In this document: in pieces, positions 1 through 8,286 of the stretch | Layout: every line of letters begins with the position of its first letter | How positions within the stretch are numbered: the first letter of the stretch is position 1 | DNA from: Bacteroidota bacterium | GTDB taxonomy: Bacteria > Bacteroidota > Bacteroidia > Chitinophagales > Saprospiraceae | Assembly (NCBI GenBank): GCA_963169325.1 | Contig: CAUJEY010000134.1 | Coordinates: forward strand, 1-51,285 | Length of the DNA: 51,285 nucleotides | Reading direction: 5' to 3' | The notes under the pieces: generated by a model | The model's input: only the letters and a program-made list of their open reading frames with translations | Database searches by the model: none | Told to the model about the DNA's origin: nothing | Translations under genes and position numbers: made by a program

Positions 1-107
1 CGAGGCACGAGCAGGCGACATCTCGAAAACCAGAAAAGAATACACCATTTGAAGTTAAAAAAGGTCTAGCTTCAACTGTTTTTGAGATGTCGCCTGCTCG
101 TACCTCG
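1..107. repeat. Inverted repeat, two 30-base arms
   Basis: Bases 1-30 and 78-107 are reverse complements with two mismatches. A second, inner pair (TTGAAG near 49-54 and CTTCAA at 70-75) extends the fold, so the 107 bases could form one long hairpin. The left arm begins exactly at the window edge, so the element may be longer. It encodes nothing evident. Size and symmetry fit a MITE-like or REP-like palindromic element, or the 3' hairpin of an upstream gene outside the window. There is no T-run after the right arm, which argues against a simple terminator. Confidence 0.75.
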
Positions 108-154
108 CAGACTACACCTCAAAAACCGGCCATGTCCGACAAACCGAGAGTTGC

Positions 155-250
155 CACTCAACCAATAACCACTCAACCAATAACCACTCAACCAATAACC
201 ACCTAACCAATAACCACCTAACCAATAACCACTCAACCAATAACCAATCA
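155..250. repeat. 15-base tandem repeat upstream of the MoxR gene
   Basis: Six copies of a 15-base unit (core AACCAATAACC followed by ACTC or ACCT) run to within about 20 bases of the MoxR start codon, the last copies decaying. There are no spacers, so this is not a CRISPR array. Any promoter of the operon must lie in or upstream of this array; I could not recognise a TAnnTTTG box between 108 and 267. Copy-number change here could alter the 5' leader. Confidence 0.85.
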
Positions 251-267
251 ACTAATCAACCAACCAC

Positions 268-1410
268 ATGGATCAAAAAAAACCGGTCGCCCAACTCAAC
301 GCGGTACTTGCCCACCTGAAGGAAATCTTCATTGGCAAAGACGATATCATCGACCTGCTGGGCATCTGTCTGGCTGGTCGCGAAAACCTGTTTCTGCTCG
401 GTCCGCCGGGCACGGCCAAGAGTGCCATGGTGCGCGAATTGTCGAAACTGTTGCACGGCAAAACCTTCGAGTATTTGCTCACCCGTTTCACCGAACCCAA
501 CGAGATTTTCGGTCCCTTCGACATTCGCCGGCTGCGGGAGGGCGATTTGGTGACCAATACCGAGGGGATGTTGCCCGAAGCGAACCTGGTTTTTTTAGAC
601 GAACTTCTGAATGCCAACAGTGCTATTTTGAACAGCCTGCTCATGGTGCTGAATGAGCGTATCTTCCGCCGGGGCCGCGAAACCCGCGCTTTGCCGGCCC
701 TGATGATTGTGGGCGCCAGCAATCATTTGCCCGAAGACGAGGCCCTGCAAGCCCTGTTCGACCGCTTCCTGATTCGGGTGCGTTGCGACAACGTTGATCC
801 GGAAATGCTGAACGCGGTGCTCGATGCCGGCTGGAAATTGGAAAAAAAAGAACCGGCTACGCAGCCGGGTATCGACTGCGAAGATATTTTCCGCCTGCAG
901 GCGCAGATCGGCGCCATTGATTTGCAGGGAATCCGGACGACCTACCTCGATCTGATCCAGAAACTGCGCAATGCCGGAGTGGCGGTGTCCGACCGCCGGG
1001 CTGTTAAATTGCAACGGCTGATCGCTGCCAGCGCCCTGCTTTGCCAGCGTACGGCGGCTATTCCTTCCGACATGTGGATACTGCGTTATATCTGGGACAC
1101 GGAGGAGCAGCGAGAAGTGATTGCCGGAATCGTCAACGGCGCGCTGGAGGCCGATATGGCCGGACCGGAACAGCATCATCCGCAAGCTTCGGCTAACGCC
1201 CTGCCCAACGCCGACGATATTTTCCGGGAGGTGACCAACCTGAGCGAAAAATGGATGCAGGCCGACCTGCCCATGTCCGAGCGGGCCGTTATCAAAGACC
1301 GCCTGCGTTACCTGAACGGCCGTTGTGCCTGGATCGGCAATGCCGCCCAGCGCCAGTTTGTGCAACAGCCGATTGATGCGTTGTGGGACCAGATTATGAA
1401 GGGTTTATGA
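268..1410 (+). CDS. MoxR/RavA-like AAA+ ATPase (first gene of ternary operon)
   Basis: A 380-residue cytosolic ATPase of the MoxR family. Walker A is GPPGTAKS at residues 45-52, Walker B is LVFLDE at 107-112, the sensor-1 region is VGASN near 148-152, and an arginine follows in DRF near 165-167. The stretch around 74-92 (FTEPNEIFGPFDIRRLREG) is the RavA-like MoxR signature. MoxR ATPases act as chaperone-like motors and usually work with a von Willebrand A (vWA) partner; the third gene of this operon supplies one. The C-terminal 190 residues are helical and probably form the lid and partner-binding part. The ATG at 268 is the first in frame after the tandem repeat. ATPase family assignment is firm; the client is unknown. 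Confidence 0.93.
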   Translation: MDQKKPVAQLNAVLAHLKEIFIGKDDIIDLLGICLAGRENLFLLGPPGTAKSAMVRELSKLLHGKTFEYLLTRFTEPNEIFGPFDIRRLREGDLVTNTEGMLPEANLVFLDELLNANSAILNSLLMVLNERIFRRGRETRALPALMIVGASNHLPEDEALQALFDRFLIRVRCDNVDPEMLNAVLDAGWKLEKKEPATQPGIDCEDIFRLQAQIGAIDLQGIRTTYLDLIQKLRNAGVAVSDRRAVKLQRLIAASALLCQRTAAIPSDMWILRYIWDTEEQREVIAGIVNGALEADMAGPEQHHPQASANALPNADDIFREVTNLSEKWMQADLPMSERAVIKDRLRYLNGRCAWIGNAAQRQFVQQPIDALWDQIMKGL

Positions 1411-1419
1411 TGGGTTTTT

Positions 1420-1452
1420 ATTCACCGGGTGACTCAAAGTCACCCGGTGAAT
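1420..1452 (+). other. Perfect 14-bp hairpin between genes 1 and 2 of the ternary operon
   Basis: ATTCACCGGGTGAC, a five-base loop TCAAA, then the exact reverse complement. It starts ten bases after the MoxR stop codon and ends 22 bases before the next start. No T-run follows, so full termination is unlikely. A role in mRNA processing, stability or partial attenuation (more MoxR than partners) is an inference. It is also symmetric enough to be a protein-binding operator. Confidence 0.8.
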
Positions 1453-1474
1453 AGCCCGAAATATCAACACTTAT

Positions 1475-2179
1475 ATGAAAGAATTCATCATCGTATTAGC
1501 AGAAAAAGATGTCGACGCCCTCGGCTATATCCGTTGCCGGCCGCAGGCGCAGGCTGCCGTACAGGAGGGGCAAATCTGGTTGCGCGGTATTTTTGCAAAA
1601 GAACAACCGGAGCTGACAATCCGGCAATTGCCGGCGCAGCGGACCTACCGGCTGGGCGATGGCAATTTGCTGTTCCTGCCGGGCGGCCTGACCCCCGTGG
1701 GTCAATTGCCCAAACTTCCCTGGCAGCCGTTGACCAGATTCCTGCCGGTTGAATTGCCGGTTTCCGCCCTGCCGGCCGTAGTGGAGCGCCGGGTGTCGCT
1801 CCGGGTAATCCCATCGGGGCGGGTGGAGCAAGGCGCTGCCCTGCTGGCGGATTGGCCTGTTTGGGCGACGTATGCAGACACTGCTCCAATTATCCGGCTC
1901 CGGCGCCTGCGTTTTGCCGCTTCGACACAGGGCAAAGCGCTGATTTTGGGTGATGTGCTGCCGCCGGTGCCGGGGCGGGAATACTGGATGCGCGACGGAA
2001 TTTTACTGCCCGGCGGTTTTGATTTTGAATTTCCCGTAGTGTCGGAACTGGTTCAAAAAAAATATAACCCGGATAATGATTCCGTGTTGCTTTTTGATGA
2101 AAACGGCAGCCTGGATAAAATTAGTCGAAGCCATTTTGTAGCGGCCACACGAAGCGCCGTGCGAGGGACCACATTATGA
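1475..2179 (+). CDS. bpX-like protein of a MoxR-vWA-beta-propeller ternary system
   Basis: A 234-residue protein with no signal peptide or membrane segment and no known enzymatic motif. It has a short N-terminal alpha/beta stretch, a motif of the type LLFLPGGLTPVGQLPKLPW near residues 65-85, and a beta-rich second half. Its position after a MoxR ATPase and its small size fit the stand-alone bpX accessory proteins of MoxR-vWA-bpX ternary systems; I cannot assign the bpX subfamily number without a profile search. Its stop codon overlaps the next start as ATGA (2176-2179), so the two are translationally coupled. Biochemical function is unknown. Confidence 0.7.
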   Translation: MKEFIIVLAEKDVDALGYIRCRPQAQAAVQEGQIWLRGIFAKEQPELTIRQLPAQRTYRLGDGNLLFLPGGLTPVGQLPKLPWQPLTRFLPVELPVSALPAVVERRVSLRVIPSGRVEQGAALLADWPVWATYADTAPIIRLRRLRFAASTQGKALILGDVLPPVPGREYWMRDGILLPGGFDFEFPVVSELVQKKYNPDNDSVLLFDENGSLDKISRSHFVAATRSAVRGTTL

Positions 2180-4560
2180 ACAATTTGAGAAAAATCGTCC
2201 TCGATTATTTCACACCACCGCCCGGTCATTTCTGGAAATGGTGTGATAACGGAGAAGCCGTCGAATGGCGGCTTCAGGGGGAGACGATATGCTATACGGC
2301 GGATTTAATGAACGTTTTGCGGGGGCTAACCGACATCGGGCTGCCTCCGCTGGGTACGGTATTGATCCTGCTGGCGGCTTGCCAGGAACGGGAGGATTCC
2401 ACCAAGCTGGATTCTTATATTCGTATGCTGTCCGAGGTGTCGAAAACCCAGTTTGGGCGGGCCTTCCGGATACATCCCCTGGCGCGTACCATGCTGCGCC
2501 AGGTGCAGACACTACCGTCCGACTTGCGCACCGGCAACAGCCGTATTCACCTGATCCGGGAAATTTTGGACACCGAAGCGACGAAGAGCCGGGCGACACA
2601 GGTTCCGCCGGAACTGGTGCAGGCGGTGCTCGACGAGTTTTCCAGTGGTAGAACCGACCGCTCTGTTTTCCAGGAACGCCGGGAGTCGGGAAAGCAATTT
2701 TTGTTGATTGAAATTATCCCGCTGGCTTTTGCCTGCCGCAAATTTCCGGAGCCCAACAGTCTGGAAGAACACCTGCGGACGGGCTTGCCGGCGCCGCCGG
2801 TACCCGCTGAACTACCTCTACCGGAACCTGGCCCGATCGACCTGCTCGATGAACTGGAAGACGACCCCAAAACGATGGGCCTGGCGCGTCTGGCGCGACG
2901 TATGCTGGCCGCCCTAAATATCCCGATGCATGCCCGCGGGGCGAGCGACCTGCCCATTGGCGGGGTTGCGGACATTTCCAACCGGGGCGATTTCGATCGC
3001 CTGCTGCTGAGCGAACTGGCGCACGACGACCTCACCCTCACCGCCCGCCTCGTGAACAATGAAGCCCTCTTTCTTCGTCGCGAAGAACCGCCGGCCAACC
3101 TGGACCGGCAGCGCACCATACTGGTAGATACCACCCTGAAAATGTGGGGTGTACAGCGGGTATTTGCTTTGTCGACGGCCCTGGGCTTTGCGCGAAACAG
3201 CCGGCACGTCACTGCCATCCGGGCCTTTGCGTTGGGCGGCAGCCGGCACGAGGAAATAGACCTGAAAAGTAAAGCGGGCGTTATGGCCGCACTCGAACAA
3301 CTCGATAGCGCCTTGCATTGCGGCAATGCCCTGGGTCAGTTTTTTGCAAAAGCCCCCCGGACCGACAACGAAGACTATGTCCTGATCAGTGATGCGGAGG
3401 CCATGCGGGACGAAAGTTTTCAGGCCGCTTTTTCAGAAATCCGCCAACGCCTGCGCTTTTTGGTTACCCTGCACCGCGATGGGTCACTGGAGTTTTTTGA
3501 ATTTGTACAAGGTCGGGGTAAACTTATCGGCAAGCCTAAATTCGACCTGGACGCGCTGCTTTTTGCGCCGCCAAAATCATCCCAAAAACCGGCCCTCCTG
3601 GCCGGGCCGAGACAATGGCCCGCCTTTTTTCAACGGGTTCCGCCCCCGCTCTTTTTCCCGCTGACGGCAGTTCGGATGACCCGGCAAAATACCTGTTTTG
3701 ATAAAGACTTCGGCGTGGTGGTGGTGACCGATCATCAGCGCGTGTTGCACTGGCCCAAGGACCGGTCCGGCGCGCTGGAATTGGCGCCCTTTATCGAATC
3801 CGGCCAATACGTGATCGGTTTTAGCAAATACGGAGAAATATTTATCCTGGTGCATCATACCGTTGGGGGCGCTTTGTATCTGTACCATTTTAACGGCCCG
3901 GGGAATGTTGCCAAAACAGACTTCCCGGAAGGATTTGCCGGCGCTTCTGCCGTCGCCTACGATCAGGGCAAATTTTACATTCAAATCTCGAAGGACATTC
4001 AGATGATTGATGCAGCAACCGGACAAAAGGCCGGCGTTTTTCTGGAACCGGACCCCATCTTCGGCTACTACCAACGCCGGCTGGCCAGGATCAATTTTTA
4101 CGACATCAAGCAATTTATCCGGCACACCTATTCCACCATTCAACGGGTAAAAAGTATCTATATAACCAGTTTCGGCGAGTTGTGCGTCGATAATCATTAC
4201 CTTCGGTTGCTCGATCAGGATCATTTGAAATGGGATGCAGGGGCCGTGGCGGAATCGCGCAATGTGGATGCCGGCGCCCTGCCTGAAAACGCGCAAAGTT
4301 TGCTTTACGAACGAACCTGGCCGAATGGCAGTCGGGCTATCGCCGATTCGCGCGGGTTTCTGCACCTGATACCGGCCGGCAAGGACCTCCCGGAAGTGAC
4401 TATCGTGCTGATTGCCAATGCCATGACAGCCGCCTGGGCTTCCAACAGCGCAACCTGCGGAAGTAACCTTTTTATAAACGACCCAACCTCGAAACACCTG
4501 CCCGCGGCCGAATTTTATGACAAGTATATAAAATCGTTTATTGATCAATGCGGGCAATGA
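2176..4560 (+). CDS. vWA-like and C-terminal beta-propeller protein of the ternary system
   Basis: A 794-residue cytosolic protein. Residues 1-300 are mostly helical and not recognised. Residues about 312-470 look like a vWA domain: strand TILVDTTLKMWG with Asp318 at the MIDAS position, CGNALG where the MIDAS threonine loop is expected, and LISDAEA with Asp406 on a later strand. The first motif is DTTLK rather than DxSxS, so metal binding may be altered. From about residue 500 to the end, repeated short beta-strand blades (for example FGVVVVTDHQRVLHWP, YVIGFSKYGEIFILVHH) suggest a beta-propeller. MoxR ATPases typically remodel or are targeted by vWA partners. Coupled by ATGA overlaps on both sides. 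Confidence 0.75.
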   Translation: MNNLRKIVLDYFTPPPGHFWKWCDNGEAVEWRLQGETICYTADLMNVLRGLTDIGLPPLGTVLILLAACQEREDSTKLDSYIRMLSEVSKTQFGRAFRIHPLARTMLRQVQTLPSDLRTGNSRIHLIREILDTEATKSRATQVPPELVQAVLDEFSSGRTDRSVFQERRESGKQFLLIEIIPLAFACRKFPEPNSLEEHLRTGLPAPPVPAELPLPEPGPIDLLDELEDDPKTMGLARLARRMLAALNIPMHARGASDLPIGGVADISNRGDFDRLLLSELAHDDLTLTARLVNNEALFLRREEPPANLDRQRTILVDTTLKMWGVQRVFALSTALGFARNSRHVTAIRAFALGGSRHEEIDLKSKAGVMAALEQLDSALHCGNALGQFFAKAPRTDNEDYVLISDAEAMRDESFQAAFSEIRQRLRFLVTLHRDGSLEFFEFVQGRGKLIGKPKFDLDALLFAPPKSSQKPALLAGPRQWPAFFQRVPPPLFFPLTAVRMTRQNTCFDKDFGVVVVTDHQRVLHWPKDRSGALELAPFIESGQYVIGFSKYGEIFILVHHTVGGALYLYHFNGPGNVAKTDFPEGFAGASAVAYDQGKFYIQISKDIQMIDAATGQKAGVFLEPDPIFGYYQRRLARINFYDIKQFIRHTYSTIQRVKSIYITSFGELCVDNHYLRLLDQDHLKWDAGAVAESRNVDAGALPENAQSLLYERTWPNGSRAIADSRGFLHLIPAGKDLPEVTIVLIANAMTAAWASNSATCGSNLFINDPTSKHLPAAEFYDKYIKSFIDQCGQ

Positions 4561-7241
4561 AACTCACCTATTCCGAAACCACCCAACACCCGGTATCGGC
4601 GGCTTTTATCGAAGGCGCTTCACCGGAAAAATGGCTCGCGGAGATCAACCGCTGGGGCGTCCCTTTTCGGGAGTTGGAATGTTATGTATTGCCTGAATCG
4701 CTGCGCTCGGTGGAGCCTGCCGGCCTGTTGGTTGTTTTTAAAAATAGCGCGGCGTTGCATGGGCTGGACATGAAAAATCCATATTGCCGGGTGGCGGATC
4801 GGCTGTTTATTCCCCTGCATACGGCCATTCACCCCGAAATCGGCGCAGAGGAGTGGCACAGGTTGCTGAGCTGGGAGGTGCAGGTGCTGCACCCCACGAT
4901 CGGGCTGGTCGGTTTTCATCATAGCGACCGCCTGGACCCCGTATCGCTGCTGGCGGAAAGCCCGGCTGCCGGCATCGACTGGTCGCTGGCCAAGCCGGGA
5001 TTGCCGCCCAAACCCGTGCTGGAATACATCGAAGTGCGGCGCCCGAGCCCGGAAGAAGTGATGAATTCTATTCGGGAGGATTTGGATACCCGCCCGCTTG
5101 CGGATATTCCGAAGGAAGAAGAAGATGAGCCCACGCCCTTGCAAAAAGCGCTCGATCAGGCCAAAAGGGGCGTTATTAAAGGTACTTTAAATGCCCTGGA
5201 CAAACTGAACGACGCTTTACCGGAGTCCAAAGGCGGCGGTTCGGGGTGGTTGAATAAATTTCAGGATTGGCTCGAACGCAACCTGCAAGAACTGGAACGC
5301 CGGCGCAATAATGAACTGCAGCGCCTGGTCAACTTGTTCGACAAAAACAGCGACGAAGCGCTCAAATACGCCATTCCGTTGGACGATTCGTATGCCACTC
5401 GCGGTACGGCGCCGCCCACTTGGAAACTTGGGCCACGCAGCGCCAATTTCGACCTGAGCCGTATCGGCGGCGGCGGTGCTGCCGATACCTGGGATGCCGG
5501 TGCGTATTACAACGATTTGCGCAGCAAATACCAAAAAGCCGCACAGGAAGCCATCGCGAGAGGCGATTTCCGCAAAGCCGCTTATATCTATGCCCACTTG
5601 TTGAGCGATTTTCATTCAGCGGCCAATGTGCTGAAACAAGGCGGCCATTTCCGCGAAGCGGCGGTATTGTACAAAGATCACCTGAAAAACCTGCCCGCCG
5701 CCGCCGGATGCCTGGAAGAAGGCGGTTTTTTTCAGGAAGCCATCGACGTGTACGACGAACTGAAGCAGTATGAAAAAGCGGGCGACCTTTGCCAACAGAT
5801 CGAACGGCCCGAAAAGGCCGCCGGGTATTACGAAAAGAGCCTGGAGGTGCTGCTGAACAACGAAGACCACCTCAATGGCGCCCGTATAACAAACGACAAA
5901 CTGCTGCAACCGGAACGCGCCCGGGACATGCTGTTGCAAGGCTGGCAGGGCAACAAGCAGGCGGAGACGTGCCTGAAGCAATATTTTGACCGGACGGTGG
6001 AAAACGAACCGGAAAAAACCCGGCAGCGGATACAGGACGTATTTGAACAACAAACTCCGCGGGCAAAACGCCCCCTGTTTTTGAATGTCCTGTTGCACCT
6101 CAACGACCAATATCCGGCGCCCGAAGTACGGGATACCTCCCGCCATATTGCTTACGAAATCCTGGGCGATGCCGCGAGCCGCGGCGACCTGAGCAAATTG
6201 AGTACGCTTTCAAAGTTTTTGCCCGGCGACCGCATGATCACAAGTGATACGAGCCGGTTTATCCACCATCAAAAAAAGGCCGCCGCGCACCGGCAGGCGG
6301 CAGCCCGGATACAACTCGACAGTAGTATTCAATGGCTGAATGCCACCGGCTATCACAATCAGTTTCTGGCCGCCGGCGTCAAAGACGGGCGCCTGCACCT
6401 GGCCCGGGGCAACTGGTACGGCTATGTGGAATACTACTCCTGGGAACAACCGGTGTACGACAATCCGCGGCCGGCATTCGTCCTGAATCAACACGAGCAT
6501 CCGCAGGTGATCATCCGTTGCGCCGGCCGGCAAAGCCTCGAACAGAAAATATTGCCGAAAAACGACCATTTCGATACGGAATTGCTCGTCGGCTGCCCGG
6601 ATTGGTTGCCTGAGCAGGCGATGGGGCTAAGTTTCGACCGCGCGGATCATCTGGTAGCCCTGGTGGATACCCATGATAAACTGGAGCTGCAATATTATAC
6701 CCGGACAGGCGAATTACAGCGCACGTCCACTTGTGTCGTTCCGGGGCCGGAGGAGATACCGGCTTCCGCTGTCGCCGGCTTTCCGGGCCTGATTGCCCAT
6801 GGCGACAGGTATTATTGCTTTATCGAAAACCTGCTGCTGCGCTTCGACGATCACGGAAAAACAGAAGTAAGCAACACCCTTTGGCGGATTCGTCAATTAT
6901 GCGTTTCGGATACGTTTCAGGATTTTCGAATGGTGGCGCTCACCGACAACGGCTGCGCCCTGATACAACTCGACTTCGAAATGGAAGTACGGGAATTGGA
7001 TTTTTTTGCCCCGAATTTTACGCCGGTCACGGGCGCCTTTCTACCCGGCGGGCGTTTTGTGGTGGCTTCCCGCGACGAGGTGAAACTGTTTCACATCAGC
7101 AAAGCCGGGGCGTTTTATCAAAAATCCCTGGAAAACGGCTCGGATGTCCGCCGGGTGGCCGTTTTGCCGGTATCCGACCGCGACCGGTGCGCGATACTGG
7201 ATGCGTGGGGGGAGATACGGGTGTATGAGATAAATCAATAA
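4557..7241 (+). CDS. bpX, helical-repeat and beta-propeller protein of the ternary system
   Basis: I chose the ATG at 4557 because it overlaps the upstream stop as ATGA, as at the previous junction, and gives an MKLTY start; an ATG at 4548 would add three residues. The 894-residue product has an N-terminal bpX-like domain (about 1-140, with RLFIPLHTAIHPEIG and HPTIGLVGF motifs), a charged linker, a TPR/clathrin-like helical repeat region (about 320-450, units such as GDFRKAAYIYAHLL and GGHFREAAVLYKDHL), and a C-terminal beta-propeller (about 590-894). No catalytic motif is visible, so it is probably a recognition or scaffold subunit. Its 3' end overlaps the convergent cydB gene by 7 bases. 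Confidence 0.75.
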   Translation: MKLTYSETTQHPVSAAFIEGASPEKWLAEINRWGVPFRELECYVLPESLRSVEPAGLLVVFKNSAALHGLDMKNPYCRVADRLFIPLHTAIHPEIGAEEWHRLLSWEVQVLHPTIGLVGFHHSDRLDPVSLLAESPAAGIDWSLAKPGLPPKPVLEYIEVRRPSPEEVMNSIREDLDTRPLADIPKEEEDEPTPLQKALDQAKRGVIKGTLNALDKLNDALPESKGGGSGWLNKFQDWLERNLQELERRRNNELQRLVNLFDKNSDEALKYAIPLDDSYATRGTAPPTWKLGPRSANFDLSRIGGGGAADTWDAGAYYNDLRSKYQKAAQEAIARGDFRKAAYIYAHLLSDFHSAANVLKQGGHFREAAVLYKDHLKNLPAAAGCLEEGGFFQEAIDVYDELKQYEKAGDLCQQIERPEKAAGYYEKSLEVLLNNEDHLNGARITNDKLLQPERARDMLLQGWQGNKQAETCLKQYFDRTVENEPEKTRQRIQDVFEQQTPRAKRPLFLNVLLHLNDQYPAPEVRDTSRHIAYEILGDAASRGDLSKLSTLSKFLPGDRMITSDTSRFIHHQKKAAAHRQAAARIQLDSSIQWLNATGYHNQFLAAGVKDGRLHLARGNWYGYVEYYSWEQPVYDNPRPAFVLNQHEHPQVIIRCAGRQSLEQKILPKNDHFDTELLVGCPDWLPEQAMGLSFDRADHLVALVDTHDKLELQYYTRTGELQRTSTCVVPGPEEIPASAVAGFPGLIAHGDRYYCFIENLLLRFDDHGKTEVSNTLWRIRQLCVSDTFQDFRMVALTDNGCALIQLDFEMEVRELDFFAPNFTPVTGAFLPGGRFVVASRDEVKLFHISKAGAFYQKSLENGSDVRRVAVLPVSDRDRCAILDAWGEIRVYEINQ

Positions 7242-8263
7242 CTCATATCATCCATCCTTACTTTGCCTTTAAAGGTCCAAAATACAAAAGCGGTGTACAG
7301 CCCGACAAGCGGAGTGCCGATCAGGGCAATCGTTAGCAGCAGTCCCATTGTTTTTTCGCTGGATGCTGCATTGACGACGGTGATACTGTTGGCGGGGTCA
7401 TTGGTCGCAAACACCAAAAACGGATACACCTCCACGGCCACGGTAACCAGCAGGGAGGCAATGGTGATGGCTGAACTGATAAACGCCCATCGGTAGTTTC
7501 CGCGTGTCAGTTGCCGCGGAATATTGGCCACCGCAAGTACCATGATGACAGGCAGGATAAACAACTGTGGGTTGGAGCGGATTTGGTCGCTCAAATGTGG
7601 GATATACAACAGTGTGTACAGCGAGGTTAGCGTAAAAGCGACAACAAAAAATATGGTGAAGTTTTTGGCCAGCACGGTCAATTTGGCAAACAGCCGGTTT
7701 TCCGTTTTCATAGCCAGAAAAATTGCCCCGTGCATCATAAAAAGTGCCAGGGTCGTGATGGCAACCAGTAGGCTGAAGGGGTTGAAAAAATCCAGCCAGT
7801 TCCCGGCAAACTCGTGGTTCGTATCGAGCGGGATGCCGAGCGCTACGTTGCCGAGAATCAGCCCGAGCGATAACGTAACAGTGGTGCATGCGAAAAAATA
7901 GATAAAGTCCCAACTCGCCCGCCACAAGCGTCCCGGTTCTTTGCTGCGAAACTCGATGGCAACTGCCCGGTAGATCAGCCCGACGAGAAAAATCATAAAC
8001 GGGACATAAAAGGCGGAAAAAATAGCAGCATAAGCCACCGGGAAGCCCGCGAACAACGCGCCTCCCCCGATGACGAGCCACACCTCGTTGCCGTCCCACA
8101 CCGGCCCGATTGCATTGAGGGCAATGCGGCGGCTTTCCTCTTTTTTCAAAAACAAATGCAGCGCGCCCGCGCCGAGGTCGAAGCCGTCGAGAATGGCATA
8201 GCCGGAAATGACTGCGCCGAAGACTAAAAACCACCAGGTGGAATATTCAATACCGAGGAACAT
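7235..8263 (-). CDS. cydB: Cytochrome bd quinol oxidase subunit II
   Basis: A 342-residue polytopic inner-membrane protein with family-diagnostic motifs near the N-terminus: ILDGFDLGAGALHLF (about 24-38) and GPVWDGNEVWLVIGGGALF (about 53-71). With CydA it forms the bd-type terminal oxidase that oxidises quinol and reduces oxygen to water, typically with high oxygen affinity and tolerance to NO, sulfide and peroxide. It follows cydA by 23 bases and must be co-transcribed. The stop overlaps the convergent ternary-system gene. No small CydX-like gene is evident downstream. Confidence 0.96.
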   Translation of the reverse strand: MFLGIEYSTWWFLVFGAVISGYAILDGFDLGAGALHLFLKKEESRRIALNAIGPVWDGNEVWLVIGGGALFAGFPVAYAAIFSAFYVPFMIFLVGLIYRAVAIEFRSKEPGRLWRASWDFIYFFACTTVTLSLGLILGNVALGIPLDTNHEFAGNWLDFFNPFSLLVAITTLALFMMHGAIFLAMKTENRLFAKLTVLAKNFTIFFVVAFTLTSLYTLLYIPHLSDQIRSNPQLFILPVIMVLAVANIPRQLTRGNYRWAFISSAITIASLLVTVAVEVYPFLVFATNDPANSITVVNAASSEKTMGLLLTIALIGTPLVGLYTAFVFWTFKGKVRMDDMSY

Positions 8264-8286
8264 ATTTTGTTTGGATTGTGCGGTTT

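Noticed and set aside
1-107. End of an insertion sequence with transposase
   Set aside because: No transposase fragment is visible in or next to the inverted repeat.
155-250. CRISPR-like periodicity
   Set aside because: Units follow each other without unique spacers, and no cas genes are nearby; it is a plain tandem repeat. The same applies to 37191-37316.
1429-1752. 107-codon open frame overlapping the second ternary-system gene
   Set aside because: The other frame (1475-2179) has ATGA coupling to the next gene and plausible protein composition; this one is a Pro/Arg-rich shadow starting in the hairpin.
268-4560. RavA-ViaA pair of the enterobacterial type
   Set aside because: The ATPase is RavA-like, but the vWA protein has a C-terminal propeller and the operon has two bpX-like genes, which fits the ternary systems better.
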